From assembly GCA_029582165.1 (NCBI GenBank), contig CM055876.1, positions 14,259,001 through 14,323,000 on the forward strand: 64,000 nucleotides of DNA, written 5' to 3'. Under the pieces are notes generated by a model, which was not told where the DNA came from, searched no databases, and was given only the letters and a program-made list of their open reading frames with translations. Each line of letters opens with the position of its first letter. Positions within the stretch are counted from its first letter, which is position 1. The DNA is from Portulaca oleracea (Eukaryota > Streptophyta > Magnoliopsida > Caryophyllales > Portulacaceae). The translations under genes were made by a program, and so were the position numbers. Below are positions 52,863-64,000 of this stretch, in pieces.

Positions 52863-55800
52863 TCACAACAACATCAATGAGGTTACCGAAATTCCAAAAA
52901 TCCACCAGAATTGCAGTTGTATTGAATAAGCAATGCTATTAACAGGTGCTGCTTCAGGTGGATTGGTGACTGCCTTTGGAGCGTCGCATGATCCATATGT
53001 CATGTTTGCCTGCTCATCAAGTAATCGACCAAGTAAAATAACACATAATTAATCTCTACATGTACTCAAACTCAAACTAATAAGGGATTAACAGCGCCAG
53101 AATCTTTGTATTTAACATACGCTTATTATTTATATGTTTTCTTTGCCTGTTTCTGAGGTAAAGTAAAATAAAAGATGACAAATATGCTCGTTTGAAATGA
53201 ATTGAAAGTTCTAAAAGTGTAGTGTACATCTTCCAAGTTTGACTGTTTTCACTTCAACAAAAATTTGTTGCAAATTCTGCTTCCCTTTATTTGCTGATCC
53301 TCCCTCTCTGACTCAGGGAAAAAAATGCACGTTTTTATCCAAAGACATCGACCAATTGATTGGAGGAGCTAGAAGCTAGGTAAAAGGGTTGATAATTTGG
53401 TATATAAACAATGAATTGTACTTCAACAGTTTCTACACCTCTTATTCTTTCCTTCTATCATGCCTCCTTTTGTCTCCAAAGTCCAAACACAAAGCATGCT
53501 GCCTCATCCCACTTTTTTTTTTTTTTGAGAAAGCCTCATCCCACTTTTGTTTTCTCATAAAGGCATAGTCATAGACCTTGATGACATTGGATTTGTGTAC
53601 TAAAAGTTATATAAAAGTAAGCAACACCAGTTTGGCACAATGACTTCCATTATGCTGCAACAAAATGGTCTACAAATTGACGGTATGTCATGATTCCCAA
53701 CGATTGGAAAAGATCATATTAAATTTTTTTATGTAGCAACACCTTTCTCGGTAGAAGTAATTTTGATGAATGATCCCATTACTGGATATATAATAGTGGG
53801 AAGATCGAAGTAAACAAAGGACTAAATATAATGTCGAACATCGGGTGCTTTGTTTTGTAATGTAAGCAATAGAAGACAAGGCAAAATGAGAGAATTTTTT
53901 ACTAACCCGACAGTTAGCAATGTTTCCACAGCCACAGATTAGATGACCATTGACCTCATCCACGGCTTCTGGAGCTCCACCTCCATCACTTCTCTGTAGT
54001 ATTTTAAGAAGAAAAATAAGTAACCAAGTGATCAAGAATTCCACAAGCTGGTGCATTATATCAACTTAGTTTACTCCCATTTGATACCTTGTAAAAATCA
54101 ACAGTTATAAAATTGGCCCATCTATTTCCTGATGCCTTGTAACAGGTGTTGAGCATGCTGATCAGAGGGGCTGAATTGTGCTTGCATGCAGAGGTTATAA
54201 CAGGTGCTGTCGGAAAATAATTGACCAAGACCAGAAACCTAGAAGTTGTGTTCATAGGGGGTGATTCTGCTCGGTTCGGGCAAGAGCCATTAACCATCCC
54301 ACCGTTGCCATCTGACATTTTGAATACGTTCAAATAATGGATTTAGACATATTTCGAGCTAAAGTCTCTGAAATGAACACATAAATCAATGCGTGCACAT
54401 ACTCACATTGATTCTCCACCAGATACCTCCATTCATAGGCAATCCCTTCCGAGGCCTCTTTGGAAGCCTTGGATGTGAACACCAATAATCGCTGATTCTT
54501 CTGGATCATATCATCAATTATGGGCCAATCTCCACCATTTTTTGGCATCCGAGATACAGGAAACCAAAACTTCCTAAGCCCAGCAGCATCAAATACCTTT
54601 GTAAGCCCCTTGGGTGAAGTCACGTAGTCTTCAATGAAGATAGAGATGATCTCAGTGGGATTCGCTTCAAGGAATGTTCGTATCTCATTTAGAACATTGA
54701 TTGCAGGTTGCTAATCAATAACAACCAGTAAAATACATTAGAAGGTTTTAATTTCTCGGTAGTAACAATAGAATAAAAAAGAAACTATCCATAACAAAGA
54801 TGGTAAGAAACAGAATTGCAGAATATGAGTTCCTGATGAATTTAATAACTGAAGCGTAGGATTACGCTTGGAAGATTTCATATCAAACTTACAAAGGCTG
54901 TGTAGTTGTAGCATTTCCCACCAAAGGAGTGGCATAACCAGACATCATTTTGAAAGTCGTACATATCAAGCATTAACCCTCTAACACCGTTCTGCAAGAG
55001 AAACAAAAAGGTAACACATTTAAAAACAGTCATCATAGCTCAAGCTCCTAAGGATCGTTGTATGATCTACTACTTTCCCCTTTCAGCAGTTCGAGGGGGC
55101 ATGAGAATGATTATCATATGAATTTCAATAACCTCTGTTTTAAAAACAGAAAACCTATCTGATCACACACAATTCTACCCTTTTCCAGAAAATATAGCGA
55201 AGTAATATATGACAATAAATGATATAAAGCAGCATAAATCATGGCAAACGGTTCTAGCACAAGATCAATAGTTGCTTCCTATAGTCTTAATTCTTAATAT
55301 ATAACTTATAGTCTATTCAAATATAAACCACAGAATATTTGTAAATCATTGGATACAGCAGGTATCTAGAATCCAGAATACATTTCATCTACTAAATGTC
55401 CTGCTATAATTTGAATAGAAGTATACAACTGAGTCCAGGGTTGATCTATGGCAAGGCAAGTAGTGGTCATTACTAAACTAATTTAGCATTTGCTGAGAAT
55501 GAAAAATGAACAAAGTTGTTTACCACCATTAGAATAATAGGTGTTAATTAGAGGTACACTTCCTTATTTTTTAAAAAAATGTCACTATACAGTACATTTT
55601 GAATTATGATGATGGTAATCTACTGTTAACCAAGTTATATATATTTCAGTTATTAATTAAAGAAACAAACATCCAACATCAATCACTATCATCGTACTGT
55701 TGAAAGTAAAAAGAACTGAACAACATCCCAAAATCCCCACAGTGGTTAATCACTACGACCAAGTCTTATGTTTACATTTTATTACTCCCTCGGTTTTTTT

Positions 55801-57429
55801 TAATTGTCGCCCCGTTTTCCGTGTCATCAACTTTGACGGTATATATAATTATTCATAATACAAAATTAATACCGTTAGATTCATACTAAAAAATACTTTT
55901 AGAAAAGTATAAAATTAAATTTTTTTGATAAAATATTACTTGAAAAATTATTGAAGAAAGATGAATCTTAGAAAGCGTGAAAGTCAGTTATTTAGAAATG
56001 AAGAGAGTAGCATGTTCACATAGGCCTATGCTTTTCATTATGTGTAAATAATTGCACATCTAACTCATCGAAACCACAATTGAGCATATGATATTCAACA
56101 GTTCGTGAAAATTAATGCGTTCCAAACTAACACCATTGGTTCTTTTAAAAACGAATATGCTGGCACACCTACATAAAAAGTCAGAAACCTTGTAATTAAT
56201 AAAAGATCAGGAAAATGATCTAGGGTAGGTTTAGTCTTCGTTTCTTTATTAAAACAAGGTAAGCTGAATGAGGTGACAAAGATGAACAAAAAAAGATATC
56301 ACGAACTAGTTGGCTATTGGTATGGACATGTACACTAGAAAAACAAACGGATCAACACCTAATTCATGATTTAGCCAGCAATGGCCACCAAATAAATTAG
56401 CATATTCAATACGGTCAAAATTAAAATTTCACGTTCAAATAACAAATTTCACTTTATTCTTTTGTTTTCAAATTGAAAAACAGTATGGCAGTTAGTAATT
56501 ATCCAACGAAAATTAAATAGGAACTCTTTTGTTGGTCTTGTCATCAGTCACTTTCACGTATAATTCCAAACTTCTAGCATTAACTTTAGCTACAAACGCC
56601 ATTTCAGAATACGTGAAGCAAAACCATAATTGCAAATCACTCAACCATTCTTAAAAGCATTCCAACGTGAACTGTATTTGTTAACAAATATTGAACCACA
56701 GCAAACATAAGTAGCAAATAAAGAGCTCTAAAAGCAGATTTTAAGAATCAATCGATCAATACTAACCTTAAGCTGATCGGTGATGGAGTCCTGCTGGTTC
56801 GTAGGTGCAAGAACAACTGCTCCAGTTGCCGATTTCTGCCCGAGCCTTGCAAATGAGTTATGAGTAGTTAACCATGAGTACTTGTTAAACGGCAGTCCTT
56901 TCACCTACAAATTCAACCAAAACAGCATCAATTCACTGAAAACACCAAAACGATTGAATTTAAGCAAATATTAAATCATGATTTTTGGGGAGAGAGAGCG
57001 TGATAGAGAGTAAGACCTTTGAGTATGGATTGATAGGCTGAATCCGAGTACAACGTGGCCGAGCATGGCCGTTGGCTAAGCATGTCTCACAGTGAAGACC
57101 TGAACCGCAGTTTTTATTGGCTGCGCATGTTTCTCCGAGCTTCTGCCATGAGAATAACAGAGAATCGGCATCAGAAAGTTGTAACTAACAAAAGTTCAAC
57201 ACGAAACAATTCGACATTTCAAATTGGGAAACGCATGTTATTGATAGAAGGATGACCTGAAGAGCAGAGGCAGAGTTGAAGAGCAGAGCAGCAATAAGCA
57301 GCAGCGTTGATAGTGCTCTGAAATTCTGCAAGTTTAAGCGGGGAATTAATCAGTCATGACTAACGATGAAGCTAAAGCAAAAGCGTATCGATTGAGAGGA
57401 AGAGAGAGAGAGAAAAAAAAAACCTCCAT
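52863..57429 (-). CDS. PI-PLC X domain-containing protein, intact distal copy
   Basis: Nine coding exons on the minus strand, all with GT..AG borders: 57424-57429, 57257-57325, 57017-57142, 56767-56904, 54893-54991, 54407-54710, 54088-54311, 53907-53993, 52863-53009; 1200 nt, 399 residues, no stop. Order: signal peptide MENFRALSTLLLIAALLFNS; Cys-rich segment (CAANKNCGSGLHCETC); PI-PLC X-like domain with catalytic-type His in WLTTHNSFA (exon 4) and WLCHSFGG (exon 5), and FIEDYV (exon 6); VNGSCPNRAESPP; Cys-rich CGCGNIANC; hydrophobic C-terminus (FWWIFGISVTSLMLL) suggesting a GPI anchor. This plant family (At5g67130-like) is predicted to be extracellular or membrane-anchored; its substrate is not established. 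Length fits the family. The first coding exon is only ATGGAG, chosen because it splices in frame to the signal peptide. Confidence 0.9.
53501..53552 (-). repeat. tiny T-rich insertion between 16-bp direct repeats
   Basis: GCCTCATCCCACTTTT at 53501 and again at 53533 flank a T-run plus GAGAAA. On the minus strand this is TTTCTC followed by poly(A), as from an extremely 5'-truncated retroposon. It lies in the last intron of the PLC gene. Confidence 0.4.
54992..56766 (-). other. large intron 4 of the PLC gene
   Basis: About 1.8 kb. It contains a Stowaway-like insertion (about 55783-56010) and about 900 bp (55112-56020) not present at the matching position of the proximal copy. Beyond 56020 similarity to 46850-47235 resumes. 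Confidence 0.6.
55783..56010. mobile_element. Stowaway-like MITE in PLC intron
   Basis: The left ACTCCCTCGGTTTTTTTTAA and reversed right ACTCTCTTCATTTCTAAATA are degenerate inverted ends. It is related internally to about 51716-51950 (both share AAAAATACTTTTAGAAAA and TATTGAAGAAAGATGAA). Confidence 0.6.
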
Positions 57430-57932
57430 GAATGAAGACAGAGTAATTAATGGAAATTGGGATGAATGTTTGTTGTGGTGTTGAGTATTATTTGGCGCCG
57501 AGAGAATATAGGAGCAGTTAAGGTTGGGAGGAGAGAGAAAGTGCTCCACGTCTCCTGCTGTCAAAATTTTGGGCGCTCTAGTTGTTGGCTGCCGCTGGCA
57601 ACTGCATTAAAAAAATGGCTGGCATGACAAGTGCATTAAAGAAAAAAACATGGCGACTATTTTCTCAATTTTAAATTTATCATATGTTGAATTGAATTAG
57701 TATGTTGGACTGATTATTTTCATCCACAAAAATGGAGAAAAGCAGGACTAATATTGACTTTACTGTACTAGTCAGGAAATCTGGATAGGAAAATAGATTG
57801 ATTATCGTTTCTACCGTATAATCAGGATAGGGATATTATAATTTGTAAGAGTTTTTCTTTGTTATACTTTTTTTCAGCATGAACTAGCATATACCCGCGC
57901 GTTGCACTGTGGTTAATTAAAAAAATATTTAA
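57430..57932. other. upstream region of the PLC gene
   Basis: The first 150 bp upstream of the ATG are similar to the proximal copy and should contain the promoter and 5' UTR. No convincing TATA box was picked. The rest is AT-rich. Confidence 0.4.
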
Positions 57933-58340
57933 GGTTGTGTTCGGCAGTAGTGTTTGGGCAGCGTTTAGCGTTTTGACCAAGTCAAAACTATAATTACGTA
58001 AATAATAGTATTCGGTAAGCTAGCGTTTTGAGGAGCGTTTAGCGTTTTGAGGAGCGTTTTGTAAAACGCTAATAAAGTTAATGTTTAGCGTTTGGGGTAA
58101 AACGTTTCATACTTTCGGAAAAAAATACCCTTTGAAAATTTAATCTTTCAAAATTATTCATATCCTTTTATGTCAATTCACAATAATCTGTTAATTCAAC
58201 CGCTAAATTTACCAAACATAATTTTTATTTGAACTGTCATCCGCTATCCGCTACTTAAACCGCTATCTGCTGCTTAAACCGCTATCCGCTACATAAACCT
58301 CTATCCACTACCTAAAACACTAATTTTGCCGAACAGGGCC
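57933..58340. mobile_element. Tourist/PIF-Harbinger-like MITE (408 bp)
   Basis: The left GGTTGTGTTCGGCA and reversed right GGCCCTGTTCGGCA match at 11 of 14 positions; TAA is duplicated at 57930-57932 and 58341-58343. Repeated AGCGTTTTGAGGAGCGTTT and CCGCTATCCGCTAC units occur inside. Confidence 0.75.
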
Positions 58341-58359
58341 TAAATGTTGCTATCTTCCG

Positions 58360-59280
58360 ATATGGTCGCATGCCTATTCATCATAACCTTCTGACCACCC
58401 TTTTGTCCACGAACAGCTCTACAAGTTGCATCTCTGACATACAAGTTGCATTTCTGTCAAACTGTCACTTAAATTTCATCAACATGTTCAGTTTTCGCTT
58501 ATTCCTGCCTTTACCCTTCGAAGTTTCAAGGATTGATTCTTCAAGATCTACAAGTAAGTCATGCTCATTCATACCATCAAAGGAATCAGTCGAGTTTCTA
58601 CAAGTGCGGTCACTGTCAGAGTCGGCCTCCGGATCCCTATTGGTTGCCCGATTGATTTTGGAATCACTCAAGAGAGCATCTTTATAAGACAACCTGCTTG
58701 CATGCTTTTTGCAATCCAAAGCTACATTAATCGGGTCCGTAATGGTTTTGCTAAAAATATCCACAAACCCATCACAATCGGGAGCCTCGAGAGAGTCGGG
58801 CACAACCGTGTCTTCTTTTCCAAAGTTCTTCGACCCATTGTTAACCACACAAGGGGACGAGATGTGCGAACCATTCGAAATAAGAGCACCACCAAAATTC
58901 TTCTTAGGGATCCACTTTTGACTAAATTTTATAGTAGCAGGATGTCTAACAGCTTGTTTTTTTTATTGAATTTGACCCTAGAAACAAAAAGCTTCCTGTG
59001 ATCGACAGTTCTAAGATTCATCTCATTAATGGCTTTACTCCCCTCATCCCTATTCGCGTACCTTACAAAACCAAATTTTCTACCATTCTTTCCAACTTTA
59101 GTGGAGATATATGCATCAATGACACCTCCAAACTTACTAAATAAACTCTTAAGCCCCGAGCTTCCCTTTAAAAGGTATATCAAACACAACAGAGCCAACA
59201 TTGAGGGGTAAGTCAATGGCAACATCACCCGCACCACTATGCTTATGATTTTGAACAAAGGAGGGAGTTAACAACCTTCC
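58360..59280 (-). pseudogene. RRM-domain ORF1-like fragment, probably LINE
   Basis: On the minus strand from about 59265: NVGSVVFDIPFKG, a frameshift, then GLKSLFSKFGGVIDAYISTK, KFGFVRYANRDEGSKAINEM (RNP1-like KFGFVRY) and RTVDHRKLFVSRVKF. A later frame (58465-58848) is acidic and reads into CRNSTDSFDGMNEHDLLVDL. RRM followed by an acidic tail matches plant LINE ORF1 proteins, but no endonuclease part is nearby, so this is a relic and the class is inferred. Confidence 0.6.
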
Positions 59281-59637
59281 ATCAACATCCCCCAACTTTT
59301 TCTACACAGCAATAATTTCACTCTATTCAAGGATGCTCGACACAAAACTTTTGATAAAAAATTCTAAAAAAAATGGAGAAAACAAGATACTCAAGTTCAT
59401 ATTTCAACGCCTTAAACCTATCAAGAAATTTATTGCTTAAAGTCATAACCAAATCAAAAGGTAGAAAACCAGCAGAACAACAACACAATCCAAACCCAAC
59501 AACTTATACTCGATGGAAAAAAAGTAGCAAGAATGCACTTGAGTATTAAGCAATTGCCCCAACAGCTACCAGGAAAAAAGTAGAAGAATGCACCTGAGAA
59601 TTGAGCAATTGCCTTAAAGTTGTACAGAAACGACAAC
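59281..59637. other. spacer before the LTR element
   Basis: Two similar segments, CAAGAATGCACTTGAGTATTAAGCAATTGCC (from 59529) and GAAGAATGCACCTGAGAATTGAGCAATTGCC (from 59583), form a direct repeat about 54 bp apart. No gene. Confidence 0.4.
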
Positions 59638-60737
59638 TGTTCGGTCTCATTTTGAGCCGAATTAAGACCATAAATTGAGTATTTTTGGTTGCAATTTCTT
59701 CACTTGATTGGAAAATTAGTGTGATTTATAGGTTTTAATCCAAATTCATGGAGAAGTGAAGAAAGGAATGGAAAAGATTGAAAAAATGGCGAAAAAGAGC
59801 AAGCAGCAACAAAAAAACGCTGGCAGCGTCGATAAAACACTGGCAGCGCTTGAATCAGAGATAACCAAAAACGCAAAAAGTAAAAACGCTGGCAACGTTT
59901 ATAAACGCTACCAGCATTTATCTTTGCAAACAAAAAAAAAAAGAGCGGAGAATAAAAACGCTAGCAGCGTCGACAAACCGTTGGCAGCGTTTTATCCCAT
60001 CGTCACATATAAATATAAGACTTCGCCGCAGCAGCTGGAGGAATTAGTTTTTATCATAGTTAGTTCTTTTTTTTATGTTAACTCCTTTTTTGTATTTTTG
60101 TTCTCGGGTTTAGTTCATCGTTTTTCTTTTGCTTTTACCTACCGTTATTCTTCGATTATAATTCACTCTTTCAATTCTTAATTCAATTCAAGTTTTTAAT
60201 TCTTGTTCTTCTCGTGTTTTTTTTTCTAGTCTTATTACTTCGAGTTATTAGTATTAGTTCACAATCAAATTCCAATTTTTAGTGAAAGAGAAGGATTAAG
60301 GGTTCACAAATTCTCCCTTCAGGTGAGGATTTGGGAGATTCCTAGTAATCTGAATCACAACTCTTGTTTGTTCGGAAGAGTTCGTGATGCTAGCAAGGGG
60401 AGGTAGAGTGAAGAGAAGACTGTCGGTATACTCTACTCCCTTAATTTCATCGAGTCTTTTAATTTAGTTCATATTTGCAATTTAGATTGTTATTTATCGC
60501 TTTCTTTATTATGAGTTCTTTGTTAGTTTCGTTCTTGTTAAATTAGGTTAAACTTTAATTCTCACTTCATGTTTGCGTCAGTAATTACTGTTTTCAATTC
60601 ATGCTTAGTTTAATTTTATTATTATTTACTGCTTTTCGAAATTAAACCCTACCAAACAAATTCCCTAAAAAAAGACACACCATCCCTGTGGATTCGACAA
60701 CCCTTACTCTTTTTACCCCAAGTACCACAACCGAACA
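59638..60737 (+). repeat. 5' LTR (1.1 kb) of an Athila/Tat-like element
   Basis: It begins TGTTCGG and ends CCGAACA, a perfect 7-bp inverted terminus, with the primer site one base downstream. U3 holds repeats of AACGCTGGCAGCGT (59815-59995). A TATA-like ACATATAAATATAAGAC lies at about 60005, so transcription would start near 60035. Confidence 0.75.
59815..59995 (+). repeat. hairpin-forming repeats in LTR U3
   Basis: The motif AACGCTGGCAGCGT and variants (ACTGGCAGCGCT, AACGCTGGCAACGT, AACGCTAGCAGCGTCGAC, CCGTTGGCAGCGTT) occur about six times at irregular spacing. ACGCT..AGCGT is self-complementary. They lie directly upstream of the TATA-like box. Confidence 0.75.
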
Positions 60738-60738
60738 A

Positions 60739-60757
60739 TGGCGCTGTTGCCGGGGAT
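60739..60757 (+). promoter_or_regulatory. primer-binding site, tRNA-Asp type
   Basis: TGGCGCTGTTGCCGGGGAT differs at one base from the TGGCGCCGTTGCCGGGGA site used by plant Athila/Tat/Ogre gypsy lineages. Confidence 0.85.
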
Positions 60758-60873
60758 GACGTTATTTGGTAGATTTATGTGTAAATAGTTTATTGCTATC
60801 TTAGTTGTAATTTAGAAAAAATAAATGTGAACATAAAAATTGAAAAACAAAAAAAATAAAAAAAATAGAGTAT

Positions 60874-61509
60874 TATGGCTAGTCCCCGAGTTCCCCAATT
60901 CGAGCAAGAAATTTTAGGAGATATTTTACTAGATTACATGATTATCTTGCTGAATGTGAATCATATGGTATCTTCTGTGGGAGATTAGATATTTTGGGAA
61001 TTGTGCATGAGGGTGTGAATTATGAGACCCGAAACCTCTTAGATTATTACGGGTTTTCCAATTTAGGAGAAGATAAAGCATAGAAATTACTTGAGTGGTT
61101 GTCTAGGGATTCTTACGAATTTGAGCAGTAAAATGTTATTCCTAGCGACCAACCTTCTTATTATGCACCACCCTCTGGGACTGTAGTTGAACAATCATGT
61201 GAATATCCTATATATTTTGATGATCAATCTTATGGTAGGGATTATGTGGAAAATTCTTTTGATCTTCCCCAATATGATGTTGTTGAGACTCATCCTTTGT
61301 GCTCCTATTGTGATTCGCCGTGCCATGATTCTGATTCTTGTTTGCAAGCTGAAATAGATGATTTTCAAGCTAACATGTATACGAAAATGAATGATATGTG
61401 TGCGAAAATGACCGAGTACACACGTGAATTTTTACATGAGACTATCACTAGGGTAGAAACCTCTTCTTCACAAGTGGTTGATTCGATAATTGAAGTAGAT
61501 CATTCATAA
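60874..61509 (+). pseudogene. gag-like ORF with CCHC zinc knuckle
   Basis: ATG 60874 starts MASPRVPQFEQEILGDIL; a frameshift and two stops follow (ESYGIFCGRLDILGIVHEGV, LLEWLSRDSYEFEQ), then the open frame at 61246-61509 carries CSYCDSPCHDSDSC, exactly CX2CX4HX4C, and a helical KMNDMCAKMTEYTREFLHET. The size and position after the primer site fit an element-encoded gag-like protein. I do not recognise the specific family. Confidence 0.45.
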
Positions 61510-61547
61510 TCTTTAAGTCCTGAATTGCATGATGATTCTCTTTTATA

Positions 61548-62213
61548 TAGAGCTGGGAAAAGTTGACCCGACATGATTACCGACCTGAACCGAACACGAT
61601 ATTAAGCGGGTTTTTGTAGAAATTTTCAAACCACTTAATTAAATGGGTTGACACAGTAAACCCGTTTAATTAAATGGGTTAGGTTCAGGTTAAGATTTTC
61701 GACACGAAAAAAACACCTACTTAACCCATTAATTTAAGCATATTAAATGGGTCAAGTCGTTTGCTCGATAATTGTTACCCAATTATACCGTTTATCAGTA
61801 AGCTTAGGTGAAAGTTGTGGTTAATATTTTTTGAAATATATGTAAGACTTGTAATTTTTACTTATATTTATCTTTGACTATGAATTAAAAGACATCTCCT
61901 TATATATAACTCGAATCATATTACCACGTAAATTGTTGAGTATGATATATCATTGTTTCGATCCCACAATGAGTTGTTTTATATTAAATGAATTAATGGT
62001 TAAATGGATAAATTGACAACTTTATTCTAACATGCTTACTTAAATGGGTAAATAGGTCAAAATAAGGTCAACCCGTTTAAAATTTAAATGGTAAACTGTT
62101 TCAATTTCCAACCCGTTTAATAAATGGGTTAGGTTCAGGTCGGAGGATTTTGAACCCGTTTAAGTTTGACACGAACACGAACCCAACTCGACCTGACCTA
62201 TTAGCCAACTCTA
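61548..62213. mobile_element. hAT-like MITE (666 bp) inserted in the LTR element
   Basis: The left TAGAGCTGGGAAAAGTTGAC and reversed right TAGAGTTGGCTAATAGGTCA; the 8-bp flanks CTTTTATA (61540-61547) and CTTTTGTA (62214-62221) match at 7 positions. The interior is rich in AACCCGTTTAA/TTAAATGGGTT. Confidence 0.8.
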
Positions 62214-62216
62214 CTT

Positions 62217-63035
62217 TTGTATGATTATGATGAGGATAATGACTGCTATAATAGACCTAATTTTACATGTATTGAGTTTAGCAATTCCTTAGCTCTAGCC
62301 ACATCTAGAGAGCATGAAAAAATTGATGATTTTGTGTATGATGATGTAAAACTTGATGAAAACAGGTTAGATGATGAACTATTGTCCACACCATTGTCCA
62401 TGCTTTTGTGTGAAGAAAAGATTGAGTCTAATGAATGTCATGATACTTGTGGTGCAACTGCACATGATCTTGTTAAGAGTGAAATCTAATCCTTTGTGAT
62501 TGAATGTGTGTTTGATACTGAACTATTCACTTTCATTAAGGATCAGTGTATTAATGAGGCATTAGCTACCCTTTCCTATGAGACCATTGATGTGAAATCT
62601 TATGATGATGAACTTGAGTCTTTGGAGATTGATCCTAAGTGTTTGAACTTGGTTTGTGATAATGATATTTTTGATGGTGATATGCTTTATGAGTCGTTGT
62701 TTGCATCCAAGTCTTTGCATGAGAAGGTTAAGGAGTGTATTGTATTGTCCCCTCCTGTTGATTTGCATACCCAATCTTCATTTACAAGTCAATGGGAGGA
62801 ATCATTTGTCATGTCTCCTTTTAAGGTGCCTAGGAAAGTTGTGTACATTCTTGTAGTCCGTCAATTCTATGACTTTTGTAAGGCTTTTGATAAACTGTTG
62901 AGAGCACTAACGTTTGTTGATGTACCTTTGAGATTGTGCTCTTATCTACACCATTCTGAGATGCATGCTAGGATTCATGACCTATTACTACGGGCATTGA
63001 ATGGTTTTGAGATGGTGTCCAACATCTTGAGGTGA
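62217..63035 (+). pseudogene. acidic element-encoded ORF, interrupted
   Basis: Frames 62217-62489 and 62496-63035 are acidic and His-containing (EKIDDFVYDDVKLDENRLDD, YETIDVKSYDDELESLEIDP) and end in a more hydrophobic part (PLRLCSYLHHSEMHARIHDL). No recognisable domain. The two frames are separated by a TAA and a few bases. With the frame at 61246 they may once have formed one protein broken by the MITE. Unknown function. Confidence 0.4.
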
Positions 63036-64000
63036 GATGGAGAGGCTGATGCTCCATAGGAGGTTTGATTTTTCTGAAAAATTCATTGTTTAGGTATACT
63101 CAGTACCCAGCCAGGTAATATCCTTCCTTCCTTTCTTTTCTATTTTTTTTTTAATATGGTAAGTGAGTAGTTTATTTTATTTTGCTTTATTTTTCTTTGT
63201 GTGTTTCTTGATTTCCTTTTGTGTGCTTGGTTATCTCTATTTTTGATTCCAATGAGGACATTGTTAGTCTTTTTGTGTGGGAGTGGGGGTGGCATGCATG
63301 CCGGCTTGTGTTTTTCCTTTTCTTTTGAGTGTTTTTTCTTTTGTGTGGTGTCGCCTTATTCACAATGAGGACATTGTAGAGTTTTTGTGTGAGAGTGGGG
63401 TGGCACAAGTACCTTACCAATTTTTGGAGAGAAACATCTTTAGTTATCATTGAAACTAGGCGAAATTTTTAAAATTTTTGTCAGCTAGGGGTAGTTTGTA
63501 TATATGGTTATGCCGCTAATTGCTAGAATAGTGCAATTGCTTAGTTAGGAATAGTTAGTGAATACTTGATAGGTTTCAGGCGCGATTGTTGCTTTTCCTA
63601 AACATAATAACTTCACCTGTATTTGCAACCATGTGGTCTCCTTAGAATTTCACTTCTAGGTGAGTTAATATGATAGTCTGGGTTTAGGAGGAAAGCGTTA
63701 GCTTCTTAAATATCCATGCTCTAAATAAAGAAAAACTAAAAATTGGAAAGTTAATTAAAGTTAGTACACCTGCATGGGTTGGTATGAGTGACGCGACGCT
63801 CTTATCCCTTAAGCACTTCATTTTCGTAATGATGAGGCGTATGGAGTAGCCCATGTTGGGAGGGTAAACCACGTTATGGGTCGTTCAACTCCCGAAAAAA
63901 AAACTAACACCAAATCTCGTTGAGTATTCTAATACCCAACGCCAAGAGTAATGCAATAAGTATGGAACCAGTCTCTGTGTAACCTGAGGCCCTCACCAAG
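63036..64000 (+). other. non-coding part of the LTR element
   Basis: Contains the duplicated GAGGACATTGT motif and a T-rich leader. Nothing coding is supported; short minus-strand frames are ignored. Confidence 0.4.

Larger units (their letters stand above)
60738..64000 (+). mobile_element. internal region of the Athila/Tat-like element (runs off window)
   Basis: Coding relics follow the primer site. The region is split by a hAT MITE (61548-62213). At 63240-63400 the motif CAATGAGGACATTGT with TGTGTG(A/G)GAGTGGGG occurs twice; similar motifs are frequent in the untranslated regions of these elements. No RT or integrase is seen before the window ends, and no 3' LTR, so this may be a large non-autonomous derivative. 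Confidence 0.65.

Noticed and set aside
52456..52880. Coding ORFs on both strands next to the PLC 3' end
   Set aside because: The region is homologous to the 39500-39930 flank of the other PLC copy, where the frames are not conserved; it is non-coding.

Overview
The window is nuclear DNA of a flowering plant, probably a dicot. It has spliced genes with GT..AG introns, dense plant-type LTR retrotransposons, LINEs with RRM-type ORF1, Mutator-like (MULE) DNA, many MITEs, and AT-rich spacers. No species can be named from the sequence. All domain calls, splice sites, repeats and junctions were read by eye; no alignment or search was run.

Layout. 1-1696: end of an LTR with internal tandem repeats. 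2251-5130: a Cassandra TRIM (LTRs carrying 5S rRNA-like sequence) whose 5' LTR is split by a composite LTR insertion; that insert carries fragments of captured host genes. 6230-6964: a 5'-truncated LINE tail with RNase H. 7893-8653: a Tourist-like MITE. 8984-23598: an internally deleted LINE (RRM ORF1 plus an endonuclease relic) interrupted by a ~12 kb MULE (10289-22277) with a perfect 9-bp target duplication. The MULE holds a FAR1/FHY3-type transposase, a GRF-like zinc-finger/membrane ORF, an unrecognised ORF with its own TATA box, and three antisense captured host exons (DUF3537 protein, TM9SF/EMP70, V-ATPase subunit G). 24131-28655: hAT-like MITEs and a foldback element holding a reductase (CCR/DFR-like) gene fragment. 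28939-35383: a decayed Ty1/copia element on the minus strand. 35384-39300: MITEs and LTR fragments. 39300-57430: two tandem copies of a PI-PLC X-domain gene on the minus strand. The distal copy (52863-57429) is intact with nine coding exons. The proximal copy is a pseudogene carrying a Ty3/gypsy chromovirus that is physically fused to a TRIM end. 57933-59280: a Tourist-like MITE and an RRM ORF1 relic. 59638-64000: the 5' part of a large LTR element with an Asp-tRNA-type primer site, containing a hAT MITE.

The only host gene that looks functional is the PI-PLC X-domain gene at 52863-57429. The most interesting signals are the gene-capturing 12-kb MULE, the chimeric gypsy-TRIM insertion (an empty site is available in the paralogue), the sharp high-identity tract between the two PLC copies, and the composite insertion inside Cassandra.
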